A stretch of 64,000 nucleotides of DNA from Isochrysis galbana. Its lineage: Eukaryota > Haptophyta > Isochrysidales > Isochrysidaceae. The position numbers and the translations under genes were made by a program. The DNA is taken from NCBI GenBank assembly GCA_018136815.1, contig CM030936.1, positions 3,734,474 through 3,798,473 on the forward strand, given 5' to 3'. Below are positions 44,905 to 55,331 of this stretch, piece after piece. The notes beneath the pieces are model-generated. The model had not been told where the DNA came from, made no database searches, and was given only the letters and a program-made list of their open reading frames with translations. Every line of letters starts with the position of its first letter. The stretch's first letter is position 1.

Positions 44905-46046
44905 AAAACTATTGTTATAGTTTGAACTATGGAGCGTGCCGCGACCGCTCCCGAGCCCCAGGCGACCCTCGCCACCGCGCCCCACCTGGGACGGCCCACG
45001 CCGCCCGAGGCGGCTCGTCAGAAAGCCCTCTCAGAGCCCATCCAACCCATCCAAACCACACCCGCGCGCGCGCGCGGGGTGGCGAGCACTGGCACCGAAC
45101 AGGTTGCCACCATGGCTCTGCGCATCATGCAGGGGGTCTTTGAGGCCCCCTCCTACAGTGGGAAACCCTCCCACCCCAAGAGCACCTCATGTGGGAGGGT
45201 AGCTCAGCTGCCCTCCCCATGGTGGAAACCTCTACCATCAGTGCACCCAACATGGGAGGGCACTTCACAACCATCAACCCCATACGGAGAGCACCCCATG
45301 CCTCTGTTTTCCAACTTGTTGACACAATTCTCGTCTTCACCCCACTCTTGTGGGCCACTAGTACCAATCACTCAGTGCCCTGCCTTGGGCCCTCTTTCAA
45401 CACTAGACTCCCTCTCCCACTCCCCCTTCACACTTCAACCAACCCAAGCAGCACGAACCCCCCCGCCCTCTGTTCAAAGCACCAAAACTTTCCATTCAAG
45501 ACACATGTTGATACACTTCCCGTTTTCACCCCACGCTTGTGGGCCACAAGTACCTACAACTCAGTGCCCTGCCTTGGGCCCTCTTTCAACACTTCACTCC
45601 ATCTCCCACTCCCTCATCCCACTACAACCAACCCAAGAAGCACAAACCCCCTCGCCCTCGGTTTCAAACACCAAAAAATTCGACTCAAGACCAGAGGGAG
45701 GACTTCTGTTGAGGCGGCGTCGCTGCCCATGCCTAGCGCAAGGGTATAGCGCCCCCACTCAAACATCTCCTTCCCCAAAGCTCCTCTTGGAGGAGTTGCT
45801 CCTCTCCCTCCCATTAGGCCCCCTTGCCTGCGAGACCAGAACAGGATCCTGGCGTGGGGGGCTGTTTGAGTGTGGAGGGAGGGGTGCTCCGGCTAGCGCA
45901 GGTAGTAAGCTAGTGAAGAGCTGGGTGGCATAAGGGGGAAGGGTGCTTGCGCTCGCCGCGGCAGGGAGTCCTGTCTTGAGTGCGCGCTAGTCCCGTTCCT
46001 TTGCCGCGCCGCGACCCATAAAAATTTGTTAAAAATTTAAAATTTG
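44905..46046 (+). mobile_element. 'MERA' family element, copy e: 1.1-kb retroposon-like insertion with 17-bp target duplication
   Basis: The insertion begins with a 7-bp hairpin (AAACTAT…ATAGTTT) and ends with an A-rich tail (ATAAAAATTTGTTAAAAATT). It is flanked by TGAAATCAAACCCAAAC on both sides. A long, variable target duplication plus an A-rich 3' end points to target-primed reverse transcription, i.e. a LINE/SINE-like element. Sibling copies occur at 16640, 17060, 41180 and 44373. No reverse transcriptase or endonuclease is encoded, so it would be mobilised in trans or is a truncated unit. Confidence 0.7.
44929..45933 (+). CDS. Unrecognised 334-codon frame inside the retroposon-like insertion
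   Basis: Open from ATG 44929, 24 bases inside the insertion, with the family start MERAATAPEP. The protein is Pro/Ser/Thr-rich with a 63-residue in-frame tandem duplication (189-bp period, CAGTGCCCTGCCTTGGGCCC at 45373 and 45562). No conserved domain is recognised. It could be an ORF1-like protein of a non-LTR element, or chance openness in a GC-rich insert. Position at the 5' end and conservation of the ATG context among copies favour the former weakly. Confidence 0.4.
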   Translation: MERAATAPEPQATLATAPHLGRPTPPEAARQKALSEPIQPIQTTPARARGVASTGTEQVATMALRIMQGVFEAPSYSGKPSHPKSTSCGRVAQLPSPWWKPLPSVHPTWEGTSQPSTPYGEHPMPLFSNLLTQFSSSPHSCGPLVPITQCPALGPLSTLDSLSHSPFTLQPTQAARTPPPSVQSTKTFHSRHMLIHFPFSPHACGPQVPTTQCPALGPLSTLHSISHSLIPLQPTQEAQTPSPSVSNTKKFDSRPEGGLLLRRRRCPCLAQGYSAPTQTSPSPKLLLEELLLSLPLGPLACETRTGSWRGGLFECGGRGAPASAGSKLVKSWVA

Positions 46047-46503
46047 AAATCAAACCCAAACACTCCGATCAGACAACGACGGACGACGATCAAAGGGCGA
46101 TCTGTCGGCGATCTTGTCTGGAACGGGAATCGCACCACAACGGAAACGAGGGGCAATCTTGCTACGCAGGATTCCAAGAGACCTACCAAATAAGACGAAA
46201 GGAGTGCGATGTGCCTAAGGGGGAGATACGAAGAGGTCGCAAATTAAACTTGATTGCCCCCAGAAGCAGATAAAGAAACGCAGGGGAGATAGCAAATTAA
46301 ACCTATTTGCGAGGCGCCTGGGAGGAAGAAAGGTGGGGAAACTTCCCTTCTCTTCGAGAGAAAGAGAGAGAGCGCTCCACAACCCACGATCCCATGCATC
46401 CAAGCGAAGCTTTTGACCGAGAACGAGAGAAAGCAGAGAATTATAACGATAAATGCCAAACGACGAAGAGAAGCCTAACGAGTGTCGACTCGCGAATGCG
46501 ACA

Positions 46504-48269
46504 CCTAGCCACCGCCACCGCTCCCAGCTCCCAGCTGCGCCCGCCTTTCGGCTCTCGCGCTAGCTGTGACGTTGCTCTCCTCGGCTCTGCCATCGCTCCT
46601 CCCTGAAAGTGAAGGGGGCGTCGGCTGCAGACTCATGGTGACGGCCTTCCAGTATTACTGATCGAGCGATCTCCCGTTTGTGAAATTTCGTAAAGCAATC
46701 GCAGTTCCTGAACCACCTTAAAAGAGCCTCCGACCAATTTATTCGCGGTTTTGTTTTCGCTTCGGGTAGCCCCACCCCGTTTCCACCCGTTCCCACGATT
46801 CCCCTTCCCCTGCCCGTGCACCCGTCACCTCGCTCTGTCGCCGCGTGATAATGGATAATGGTGATAAGAGCATTATAAAAAATCTTAACAAACTACTCGC
46901 TAGTGATAATGCTCTTATCACCCGGCTCTTATCACCATTTTTATGGGAACTGGGAACTGGGCGTGGCTACGATAGTCAACTTCATGGCCGCGCGCGAGGC
47001 GAGAATATTAAAAGGTTTTTTTCTTTCTACCGTATACATCGTACATCGTACTATATATGATATATGCCATAACTATAGGCTATTTTTTAGACATGTCGAT
47101 AGTTAACAATAACAAGGTTGTCATCAATCAACCACCTTCTAACCCTTGCCAGTTAACAAAACTGGTTAACCGGAGAGCACTCACTTGTTCCCCAAAAACC
47201 TACCAGTTAATTAATGGTATTCCCTAGCCTTGTAGCCGAGGGTTTGCGAGGGGGGATATTCGAAGGGGTGCATGTGCATATGGATATATATGCATATGTG
47301 TATGTGTCTAGTGACAACGCACGTCAAGGCGTACGGGCAATTGCGCTGAGGGGTGTCGTGATAGTACCGGGCTAGTGGCTAGTGGGGGTAGTGGTTCGAA
47401 CGCTCAGATGTTTCATATAATTGTATAGAGAAGAAAACTCCCCCCCTCTTTATGTGGCGGTACGGTGGTACGGTAGTATGAACGCAAGGAAATCTCCACT
47501 TGGGGAACACGGCGGGCCCTACGGCCACCACGCAGCACCGGAGCGCCTAATGCTATTGCAACACCGCGATCAGCGATTTCATCCCCTATGGCGACCGTGT
47601 CTTTAAGATCATTTGTCTATGCACGGGCACGGTAGTCTTGAAACTTTCAAAATTCACCTTCCTTCACCTCTCGTGTCCGAGCAATGGGTTCATTTCGGTA
47701 GGCGTCCCCAAACGAGGAGAAGCACAAAGGATGCGACGAAGATTCATGACGAATGTGAGTAGTTTCCGTCCGTATGACGGCGTCATCAGTTTGAGTACCA
47801 CAGGAACAGGACGGGATGAACAAATATAATATGGCACGGGATGAACAAATATAATATGGCGTGCGCGGTGCACGCGTGGTCGCAATGGACCCTCTCATCC
47901 GTCGCAAGTGCTGCGATTGCCACTCGGGCGCGTGCCGCACGATATGACAGCGAAGGCACCTTTCGGAGGGGGCCCTAGGAGTGGCTTGAAGCCCTCGAAA
48001 TACAAGGCCGGTTCGGGCGGCATCAGGGATGGCTTACGCGTGCTGCCCAACTGGTAGACCACGAGCGGGCTTGGGGGGAGCACCGGAACGGGTGCGTGCG
48101 AAAGTGTGAAGCAGAGTAATAATCGGACGAAAAGCCGCTCGCCAAATAATGTGCATGGGCGAGCGGCGGAGAGGAATAGCACACGGTGGACACCATCACG
48201 AACAGCACGAAATAGAGCGACGCTCACAGGTCGTGGAGAGGACATTGCGCACCCCTCCGGAAAGCACGA
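46504..48269. other. No gene recognised; hairpin and short duplications
   Basis: A 17-bp perfect inverted repeat lies at 46860-46922. GGGATGAACAAATATAATATGGC is duplicated in tandem (47813-47862), and an ATATGCATAT-type AT-rich stretch lies at 47275-47310. Frames up to 117 codons show no domain. The right end is the 3' flank of the NIPA-type gene. Confidence 0.5.
46860..46922. other. 17-bp perfect inverted repeat (hairpin)
   Basis: GGTGATAAGAGCATTAT (46860-46876) is mirrored by ATAATGCTCTTATCACC (46906-46922) with a 29-base loop. A third partial arm (CTCTTATCACCATT, 46926-46939) could pair alternatively with the left arm. Function unknown. Confidence 0.85.
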
Positions 48270-49822
48270 TCATCTCGCCGTTGAGAAGCACTGCGAGAGG
48301 GCGGGTGAATTGCTGCCGACGGGCGAGAGCTGGACAGCGACAAGCGAGGGTCGGCGAGTCTCGGCAGCTGACTGGTGCTGCGCCGGCGGGTGAGGCATTG
48401 GCCGCAGGCTCATCGGCACTCGGGTTCGATCGGCCGAGATGCTGAAGGCGCCGTGCATGCTGCTTGGCACCGCTTGTGAGCGTGTGTGCGCAATCGGCGA
48501 CGGATTGGGCGACTCGCTCAGCAAGGGACGCAGGCTAAGGCGCGCTAATATGGAGGCACCGCCCACGTTGGTACCCGCCCAGGGCGTGGCGCTCGTCGCG
48601 CTGGCAGATCCATCACATAGGTAGCCGTTTGTGGTCTTCATGAGGTGGGCATCGTGCGCGCTGCGTTGGTGTGCGACCACGAAGCTTGTCTTGACAAAGG
48701 GCGAGCTGTCGGGCGTGCCTCCAGCCGACGAGGCGTCCGAGACGCTCGAGCACTGCGTCGTCATGCGCGCGTCCTTGGGCACCTCGGTGGTGGCCACCTC
48801 GTCTGATTCGTCTGGCTTGTCGACCGGCATCACCGCTGTGGCACCCTCGCGCTCCTGCTGCTTGTACGACAAGACGGCCAGGCCGAGCAGCACCATCAGG
48901 CAGCCTGCGATGTAGAGACAAAGGTGGAGCGGGTACGGCGCGCGCATCAGGGAGCCAAACTCGTGAAAGAGTATCCCGCCGAAGAAGGAGATGAAGAGCA
49001 TCAGTAGGGAGAGGTAGAGGGGGATTGAGAAGGTGGCCTTTCCGGCGGCGAGCGAGAGGTTCAGCAAGTACAGCTGGAGCGGCGCGCAGGTGACGAGCAC
49101 CACGAAGCAAAGGATCGAAATTGGGGGCGGATAAGCGATATGTCCGCCAAAGAACTGGACGATTGTGAAGAGTGAGATCTTGAGCGCCAGCACCGAGAAG
49201 GCCCCGCATGTCGCGGCCGTGAAACCCGAGAGGGCAGATCGGGCGGGAGTGCCCGACGATGGCCGCACGCGCTTGGCCAACGCCATTAGCAGGCAGTCGC
49301 AGGGTGGGAAGAGCCACAACGCTAGGCAAACCACGATCAGCGCCGGGATGAGGAAGGCGAGGAAGGCCGGCTGCGAGAATTGCGCTGGTAGGTCGTCAAG
49401 CACAACCTGGGCGGGAACAATGGTGTGGGGTAAGGCACGGTTCAGGCACCGCGAGGACACGGCGCGTGAAGGGGTCGAGGCCGCAGGCTCACCTGTGTGT
49501 CGCCACCGGGGCCTGAGAAGGCGACCAACGCAACGCCGCACATGACGAAAAATGTAGCAAGCCACTCAAGGAAGCTGAGCCTCTCCTTAATGCCGCACAC
49601 GCAACCAAAGCGCGTCAACAGCGCGTTGACGACCACCGCGACGCCACCGAGAGGCGCGAGCAGCGAAAGCGGCGCGAAGAGCGAGGCAGGTGCCGAGAGC
49701 CCAATCTCGGAGCCTGTGTTCAGCAGGAAGCCAAAGATGAAGCGCCATCGCTTGTAGAGCGGCCGGCCAGCCTCGACGTGTGAGGAGTGCTTCTGGATCA
49801 GCAAGGCGATGTTGGTCAGGAT
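48270..49822 (-). CDS. NIPA-type magnesium transporter (5' exon unresolved)
   Basis: Two exons are clear: 49822-49493 and 49406-48270, joined in phase 0 (donor CAG|GTGAGC, acceptor CCCAG|GTT). Exon one starts ILTNIALLIQKHS and contains the family block GSEIGLSAPASLFAPLSLLA then PLGGVAVVVNALL. Exon two carries KISLFTIVQFFGG, LYLLNLSLAAGKATFSIPLY and FFGGILFHEFGSL, the typical C-terminal helices of the NIPA (Mg_trans_NIPA) family. The last ~190 residues are a polar, probably cytosolic tail rich in Ser. The initiating exon must lie upstream of 49823. A frame near 50100-50180 followed by a GTGAG donor is a candidate, but the phase does not match simply. Function: Mg2+ or other divalent uptake across plasma or endomembranes. 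488 codons are visible. Confidence 0.8.
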
Positions 49823-50768
49823 CTATGAAACAGTCGGGTTCAGTCGATGTAAGTTCGTGGGACGCGCAACTTCGTCGCGATGGGGGTGGGGGGGGGGGGG
49901 TGTGGGGGGGGGGAGCGCCCCAGCCCCATGCGTAATCGCCACAGTCTCTCACCGATGGCTGACCTCTCCGTGCAGCCCGCCCGCCAGCACCTGCAGCCCC
50001 GCTCCCTCTTTGAAGCCAACCCCACGCTTCTCTCCCGCTCTCTCCCTCGACATGATCATCCCTCCCGCTTGCCCCTTCCGATCCTTCCCACCCACTAGCC
50101 CTCACTCGCGTCGTAGATGCTGATCTTTTTGTTCCGAGAGGACTCGCCCCGCCAGAATCCCCCTGCCTCGTACGCACTGAAACTCAATCCTCGCCTCCCG
50201 CTTGCTTCCTCCCCATGCACCCCTCCAGCTGGCCTCCACTCCCCACCCGTCTCTCCCTCCTCCCTCTACAGCTCTGGCAGCCTCCGTCCCTCTCGCACTC
50301 CCTTTCCCCTCCCCCGCCTCCACCCTCCCCCTCCCTCTCCCTCCCTCTGCCAGCCCTAACTCACCACAGAGCAGAGCGCGAGTGAGAGGCCGATGGCCGA
50401 GCGGGCGTCCATTCTCTCTCTCTACTCTCTCTCTCTCTCTCTCACCCGCCCTCCCTTCTCCGGTCTCTTTGCCTGCGCTCCGAGAGAAGAGCAGTCAAGG
50501 AGGAAGAGGAGGAGGAGGAGGAGTGGGGGGAGGGGAGGGGGCCGGGGAGGTCGGCGGGGGAGCGAGAGAGAGCAGAGGTTGAGGGAAGGTGGACTGCACA
50601 GAGAGAAAGAAAAGGGGGGGGGGTGAAGTGAATAAACTCGAGGAGAAGGGGGGGGGGGGCAGGGGCAGGAGACATAACCGACCACAGAGAGAGAGGGGGG
50701 GGGGGGGAGAGTGCGGATAGGGAGGGGTGAGAGTTCGTCGACGCCGTCGGCAGAGCGACGGGGGGAGA

Positions 50769-50826
<58 letters not shown>

Positions 50827-50829
50827 GGG

Positions 50830-50860
<31 letters not shown>

Positions 50861-52236
50861 GAGAGAGAGAGAGAGGGGGAGAGAGAGAGGGAGAGAGAGA
50901 GGGAGAGAGAGAGGGAGAGAGAGAGGGAGAGTGAGCCGAGAAGGTTGAGGAGGGGAGAATGGGAGAGAGAGAGGGAGAGGGAGAGGGAGAGAGAGAGAGG
51001 GAGAGCGAGAGAGAGGCGAGAAGGTTGAGGAGGGGAGAAGGGGAGAGAGGGGGGGGGGGGGGGAGAGAGGGAGGGAGGGAGAGAGGGAGAGAGAGAGAGA
51101 GGCGAGGAGGTTGAGGAGGGGAGAAGAAGGGGAGAGAGCCAGAGGAGGGAAAAGTGAGGGGCAGGAGGCCGGGAGAGGGAGAAGCGAGAGAAGGAGCGAG
51201 AGAGAGGGGACTACTTGCACTCTCGGAGAGGTTAGAAGGGACAGCGGGTTGTTAGAGTTTACGAGTCGAGGAACCATGCGCGCGCGCTCGCGAGAGAAGA
51301 GAAGAGAAGAGAGATGATATGGGGAAGAAGGAGGGAGGCAGGGAGCGAGAGGAGAGTAGAGAGAATGGACGTAGAGAGAGAGAAGGGGGAGGGGGGGAAC
51401 AAGTGAGGGAGAGGGAGAGGAGAGAAGAGAAGGGGCGGGCGGGGGGGGGGGGGAGTCTTGGACGTGACGGACGTGAGCCGTTCCCACCTCCCCCTCAACG
51501 GGCGGAAGAAGAAGAAGAAGAAGAAGAAGAAGAAGAAGAAGATGAAGAAGAAATAGAAGAAGAAGGGAGGAGGAGGAGGAGGAGGAGGAGGAGGAGGAGA
51601 GAAGAAGAAGAAGAAGAAGAATTAGTAGAAGAAGGAGTTTCCTAACCGCCGCCGCGGTCGCGCTCTCTCTCTCCGCGGACGTTACGCCGAGAGGCGTGGG
51701 AGGGAGGGGGGAGGGGGGGAGAAGGGGGGAGGGGGAGAAGGGGGGGGGGAGGGGGGGGGGGGGGGGAGGGGGGGGGGGAGAGGGGTCCCGTTGCCCCTTC
51801 TCAAAGAGTCTCCTCCTCCTCCAAGATCCAGCAGCAGCGCACGCCGGAGCCCCTCGGCCCCATCCAGCAGCCCGGCCACGCACTACTAGGTGTGTCCAAC
51901 CCGGCCAATTCCCCCTGGACTATCCTCTCCTTCCCCCTCCCCTGGCGGTATTTTTTGTCTCCTGAGGCAGCCCAAGGTTCGAACGAGCCTCAACCGGAGA
52001 TCACCTACATTGTCATTGCCAACGTTGTATTTGTCATGGCGATTGTCAATTGTCTAGGAACAAGTAATGGCACCTACACTCACTCTCAAAAACATAGGGG
52101 ATAGGGATAGGCTGCTAGCTACTAGCTACAGCTGCTTGCTGCTTGGCAAGCGCGGGGCCAGACGCCAGACGCAACAGAACAGGAGGAAGGCGAGAACATA
52201 CTGCATACTGTTTGGGACAGGTGCACCCCGCTCAGC
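49823..52236. repeat. Microsatellite-dominated region upstream of the NIPA-type gene
   Basis: Contains a candidate first exon of the NIPA gene near 50100-50180, then CT runs (50415-50445), GA runs (50770-51020), (GAA)n/(GGA)n at 51506-51625 and G-rich DNA at 51700-51785. Very long Ser/Leu/Pro or Glu/Arg frames are artefacts. Positions 51900-52236 have no recognised gene. Confidence 0.75.
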
Positions 52237-52410
52237 TCAGACCGTCAAGCGGCCATCACATTTCGCATCGGGCGACAGTTCGATACAGGCGGCGTATGCT
52301 TCCAGGAAATCGTTTCCCAGGAGAGAAGCATAGGCGCGCCTTCGACGACGAGAAAGCGGTGCCGGAATTCGACACCGGAGAGGGAGAAGACCAACGTAGC
52401 GTAGCCGCGC
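52237..52410 (-). pseudogene. LTR-retrotransposon protease fragment, second copy
   Basis: Positions 52243-52408 match 7797-7980 closely, with small indels. They encode YATLVFSLSGVEFRHRFLVV on the - strand but lack the DTGA part. The fragment is fused directly to the end of a different open frame (52411 onward), so the junction is a rearrangement. Confidence 0.7.
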
Positions 52411-52716
52411 CACATCCGCGCCAGCAAGCAGAAACATGGACGAGACTACTCCACTCGTCTCGCCGATAACCAAGACGCGAGGAGGCGAGATGCCGTCGGT
52501 CTGCGCGGCCTCGACGTCACGCCTAATGTCGCCGAGCGTGGCACAAATGTCGTCGAAGTGGACGGGCGGACGGGCAGTACCTGAGCCGGAGACTCAGTTG
52601 GTTGGCTAGGCCGAAGAACGAGCTGTGCCGCCTCGGCGATATCTTTCGGCGTTACGTGAGCGGCACCGTGGGCGGCGGCGCGTTGAAAAGCAAGATCGAG
52701 AACGTACGAGAGGGCC

Positions 52717-53834
52717 TGTCGCATTCGCGAATCGACTCTCGCTAGGCTTCTCTCTTCTCTTCGTTCGGTATTTATCGTTATAATTCTCTCGTTCTCGTTC
52801 TCGGTCAAAAACTTCGCGTGGACGCCTAGGATCTAGGGTTCTGGAGCGCCCTCCCTCTGCTCTCTCGAAGAGAAGGGAAGTTTCCCCACCTTTCTTCCTC
52901 CCAGGCGCCTCGCAAAAGGTTTAATTCGCTATCTCCCCGCGTTTCTTTACCTGCTTCTGGGGGCAATCAGGTTTGGTTTGCCATCTCCCCTCGGAGATCG
53001 ATTTAGGTTCGCTGCTTGGGTGAGGGAATCTTTCTCCTTGGTCCTTGGTTTGCCATCTCCCCTTGGAGATTGATTTAGATTCGCTGCTTTGGTTTTGGGT
53101 TATCTTTCCCCTTGATGCAAGTTGCATGGAAGCCCTTGGTCCCGTTGGTTTTTGGTTTTCTCCTCCCTTGGTTGCTACTCGGGGTTGCTCGATAGAAACG
53201 TCTAGAAGGTCCACGCTCAACAGCAAGATTTCTTCGATTGCAAGGATACCTCGCTGCGATCTGTATCCAATGTGATCGCCGTGGTTGCGCGACATAACGT
53301 TCCTCTTCGACTTTCCGCCTTGGTGGGAAAATCCAAAGCGAAGACACGCTCCGACCGTCGCTGCGGATTCTCTCTCTCTCTCGCTCTCTCTCTCTGTCTC
53401 TCGCGACGTGTTTGAGTTACCGGCGATGTGGGGTCTCGGTTATTTCATGTTTTGCTTGGTTTGGGTGAATGATTCTAGTGTGTTCGTGAGTCGGTGTCGC
53501 AGCATCGTTGGATCCGACGTCTTGTCGTCAGTCGTCATCCGTCGCTCTCGCTCTCGTCGCTCTCGCTCTCGTAACACTCGTACCCTACAAACTCTCCTCG
53601 CCTCGCCAGCCCCTGCCAACACAGCCCTCCTCTCACTCACCCTCGCCTCTCGCCTCTCGCTCGATGTCGCTCTCGCCGCCGTCCTCGCCCTCGCTCAAGC
53701 CCGCCTGCCCGCCTTCCTATGCTGACGGGCCTCAGCCCGTCAGCGTCTCCGAAGTCGTCTCCTCCGCCGCGCCTGCCGCCGGTCTGCCTCCTTCCTCATT
53801 GCCCTCAGGCCCTATGGGCCATCCCAATTCGTCA
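52717..53834 (+). repeat. 5' LTR of the complete family-A element
   Basis: 1118 bp, TG…CA ends. Includes CTCGAAGAGAAGGGAAG, GGCGCCTCGC and a CT-rich tract (53371-53402). The gag ATG (53664) lies inside its 3' part. Confidence 0.92.
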
Positions 53835-55331
53835 GGTGTAGAATCCTACTCGGTGCGTCCCGCGCTGGACGTCTCAATGGGGGTCTCCCCAACCTCTGCA
53901 GAGTCGGGCATCATGCCTGCCCTGTTCCCTTCCTCCTCTCCGGACGGACATCCACCACCACCTTCACAGGGGGAGGTGATGCCCTCTCTTGCCTCGCCTC
54001 CTGATCTCGCTGCGATGCCTCCGCCATCATCTCCGCCATCGCCGCCGGAGTCCATGGGAGGCAGGTCCAAGCCCGAGTCTTTCCAGGGTGAGGATAATCC
54101 TCTGGAAGGATTCCTCCCCTCTTCTCGCGCATGTCTCGAGGCACCGCCACCCCTGCCATCGGACTCGGAGGCAGCCTACGAGCCCTACAGCGCCTCTCTC
54201 GAACGCCTCTCGGTCGCTTCGGTCGCGCCAAGTCGACTATCTCGTGGTGAAGAGACCCCGGGTCTGCTGCCCGACTCCCTTCTTCATCTCTCTCCTTCTC
54301 CTTCCCCACCGTCCGCTACGGTCCCGCCGCCAACTTCTTCGGCTTCACCGGGGCTCAACCCCGTCGAGCTGCGTTATATCGAGCTCATGCAGGCCATGGC
54401 CGCACAGTTCTCACAGCAGCTCGCCGCAGTCACCAACGCGATTGAACGAGGCCGACTCCCTCCTGCACCAGTCCAGGCAGCCAGCCCGCCTCCACCTCTA
54501 TCCGATGATGGCGGCGAGAATGTTTTGCCTCCGCCACCGCCGCTCCCTCGCTCCTCATCGAAATCTAACAAGACTCGTAAGGACAAGAAGAAGAACCGCC
54601 GCCGCCGCCGCGACAGCTCCCCTACCTCTTCGTCCTCCTCGTCCTCGTCTCCGGTCTCCAGCCAGCGTTCGTCTAACTCCTCGTCGACCAGCGATTCGGA
54701 TTCCGATGGATCATCCGAGTCTACGGACTCGCGCCGCAAGCCTCGCCGCGCCAAGGGTGGCCACTATGCCGCCGCCGCCAAAGGCTATAATACTCGGGAG
54801 GGACGGCCGTCTATGATGGCCCCCGAAGGTTTACACTCTAACTCTCGTCGATCTCTCCGCCCCCACGCCTCTAAGTCTAAGTCTGGCCATAAGGGTACCC
54901 GGGAGAGTCGACGTCACGCTAAGCGCCACGCCACTCCTCCCGCGGACCCAGCCCTGTCTGATGAGCCGGACATTCTTGAACAATGGCTACGACACTATGG
55001 GCGCCACGGCAAGGCCTACTCCGACTCCGCTAATGCCCCACTCGAATACCAGGTGATGGCGGCCCGTGAGGTCCCCTCTGGTGAGTCCTGGCATGCCCGC
55101 ATCATCTATACGACTCGCACTCTTACGAAATGGGTGCGCGCTCGTAAGTTCGTCCGCACTAAGGGCGGCACTCGCGATGCTAAGTCTAGCCTCGAGAGCC
55201 TCCCGCGGCCGCCGAATAGTTCCCCCCGCGGGAAGAGAGGTATGGCTCACCCCCCCTTTCGACCACGGAGGATGGATCTCCCTCCCCTTTCGCTGCGCTC
55301 TGTCAGGAGACCCCCGTACCTCGTCGTTTAG
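53664..55331 (+). CDS. Gag-like protein of the non-autonomous LTR retrotransposon
   Basis: 555 codons from ATG 53664, which lies inside the 5' LTR. The frame is open further upstream only without an ATG. The N-terminal third is Pro/Ser-rich and unstructured. Around residues 230-265 is a likely coiled coil (LRYIELMQAMAAQFSQQLAA). Next comes a strongly basic tract (TRKDKKKNRRRRRD), Ser/Asp repeats and another basic stretch that could bind nucleic acid in place of a zinc knuckle. Near residues 425-500 is a folded-looking segment (ILEQWLRHYGRHGKAY, SWHARIIYTTRTLTKWVRAR). No CCHC motif is present. Identification as Gag rests on position between LTRs, not on a recognised domain. Confidence 0.6.
   Translation: MSLSPPSSPSLKPACPPSYADGPQPVSVSEVVSSAAPAAGLPPSSLPSGPMGHPNSSGVESYSVRPALDVSMGVSPTSAESGIMPALFPSSSPDGHPPPPSQGEVMPSLASPPDLAAMPPPSSPPSPPESMGGRSKPESFQGEDNPLEGFLPSSRACLEAPPPLPSDSEAAYEPYSASLERLSVASVAPSRLSRGEETPGLLPDSLLHLSPSPSPPSATVPPPTSSASPGLNPVELRYIELMQAMAAQFSQQLAAVTNAIERGRLPPAPVQAASPPPPLSDDGGENVLPPPPPLPRSSSKSNKTRKDKKKNRRRRRDSSPTSSSSSSSSPVSSQRSSNSSSTSDSDSDGSSESTDSRRKPRRAKGGHYAAAAKGYNTREGRPSMMAPEGLHSNSRRSLRPHASKSKSGHKGTRESRRHAKRHATPPADPALSDEPDILEQWLRHYGRHGKAYSDSANAPLEYQVMAAREVPSGESWHARIIYTTRTLTKWVRARKFVRTKGGTRDAKSSLESLPRPPNSSPRGKRGMAHPPFRPRRMDLPPLSLRSVRRPPYLVV

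Larger units (their letters stand above)
44701..46503 (-). repeat. LTR fragment, family A, - orientation, split by a 1.1-kb insertion
   Basis: LTR sequence covers about 44701-44904 and resumes at 46047-46503, ending at the TGTCGC terminus on the - strand. TGAAATCAAACCCAAAC occurs at both break points, once in the ancestral LTR, so the intervening 44905-46046 block is a later insertion with a 17-bp target duplication. Confidence 0.75.

Noticed and set aside
47380-47420. tRNA/SINE-like GTGGTTCGAACGCTCAGATGTTT
   Set aside because: Only the B-box-like word and a short tail match. Too short to call a repeat copy.
50102-50323. First exon of the NIPA-type gene
   Set aside because: A GTGAG donor is present, but the frame with an upstream ATG ends in phase 2 and the next exon starts in phase 0. 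Left unresolved.
50495-51883. 462-codon Ser/Leu/Pro frame
   Set aside because: Translation of (GA)n and (GGA)n microsatellites. Other frames of both strands are equally open.
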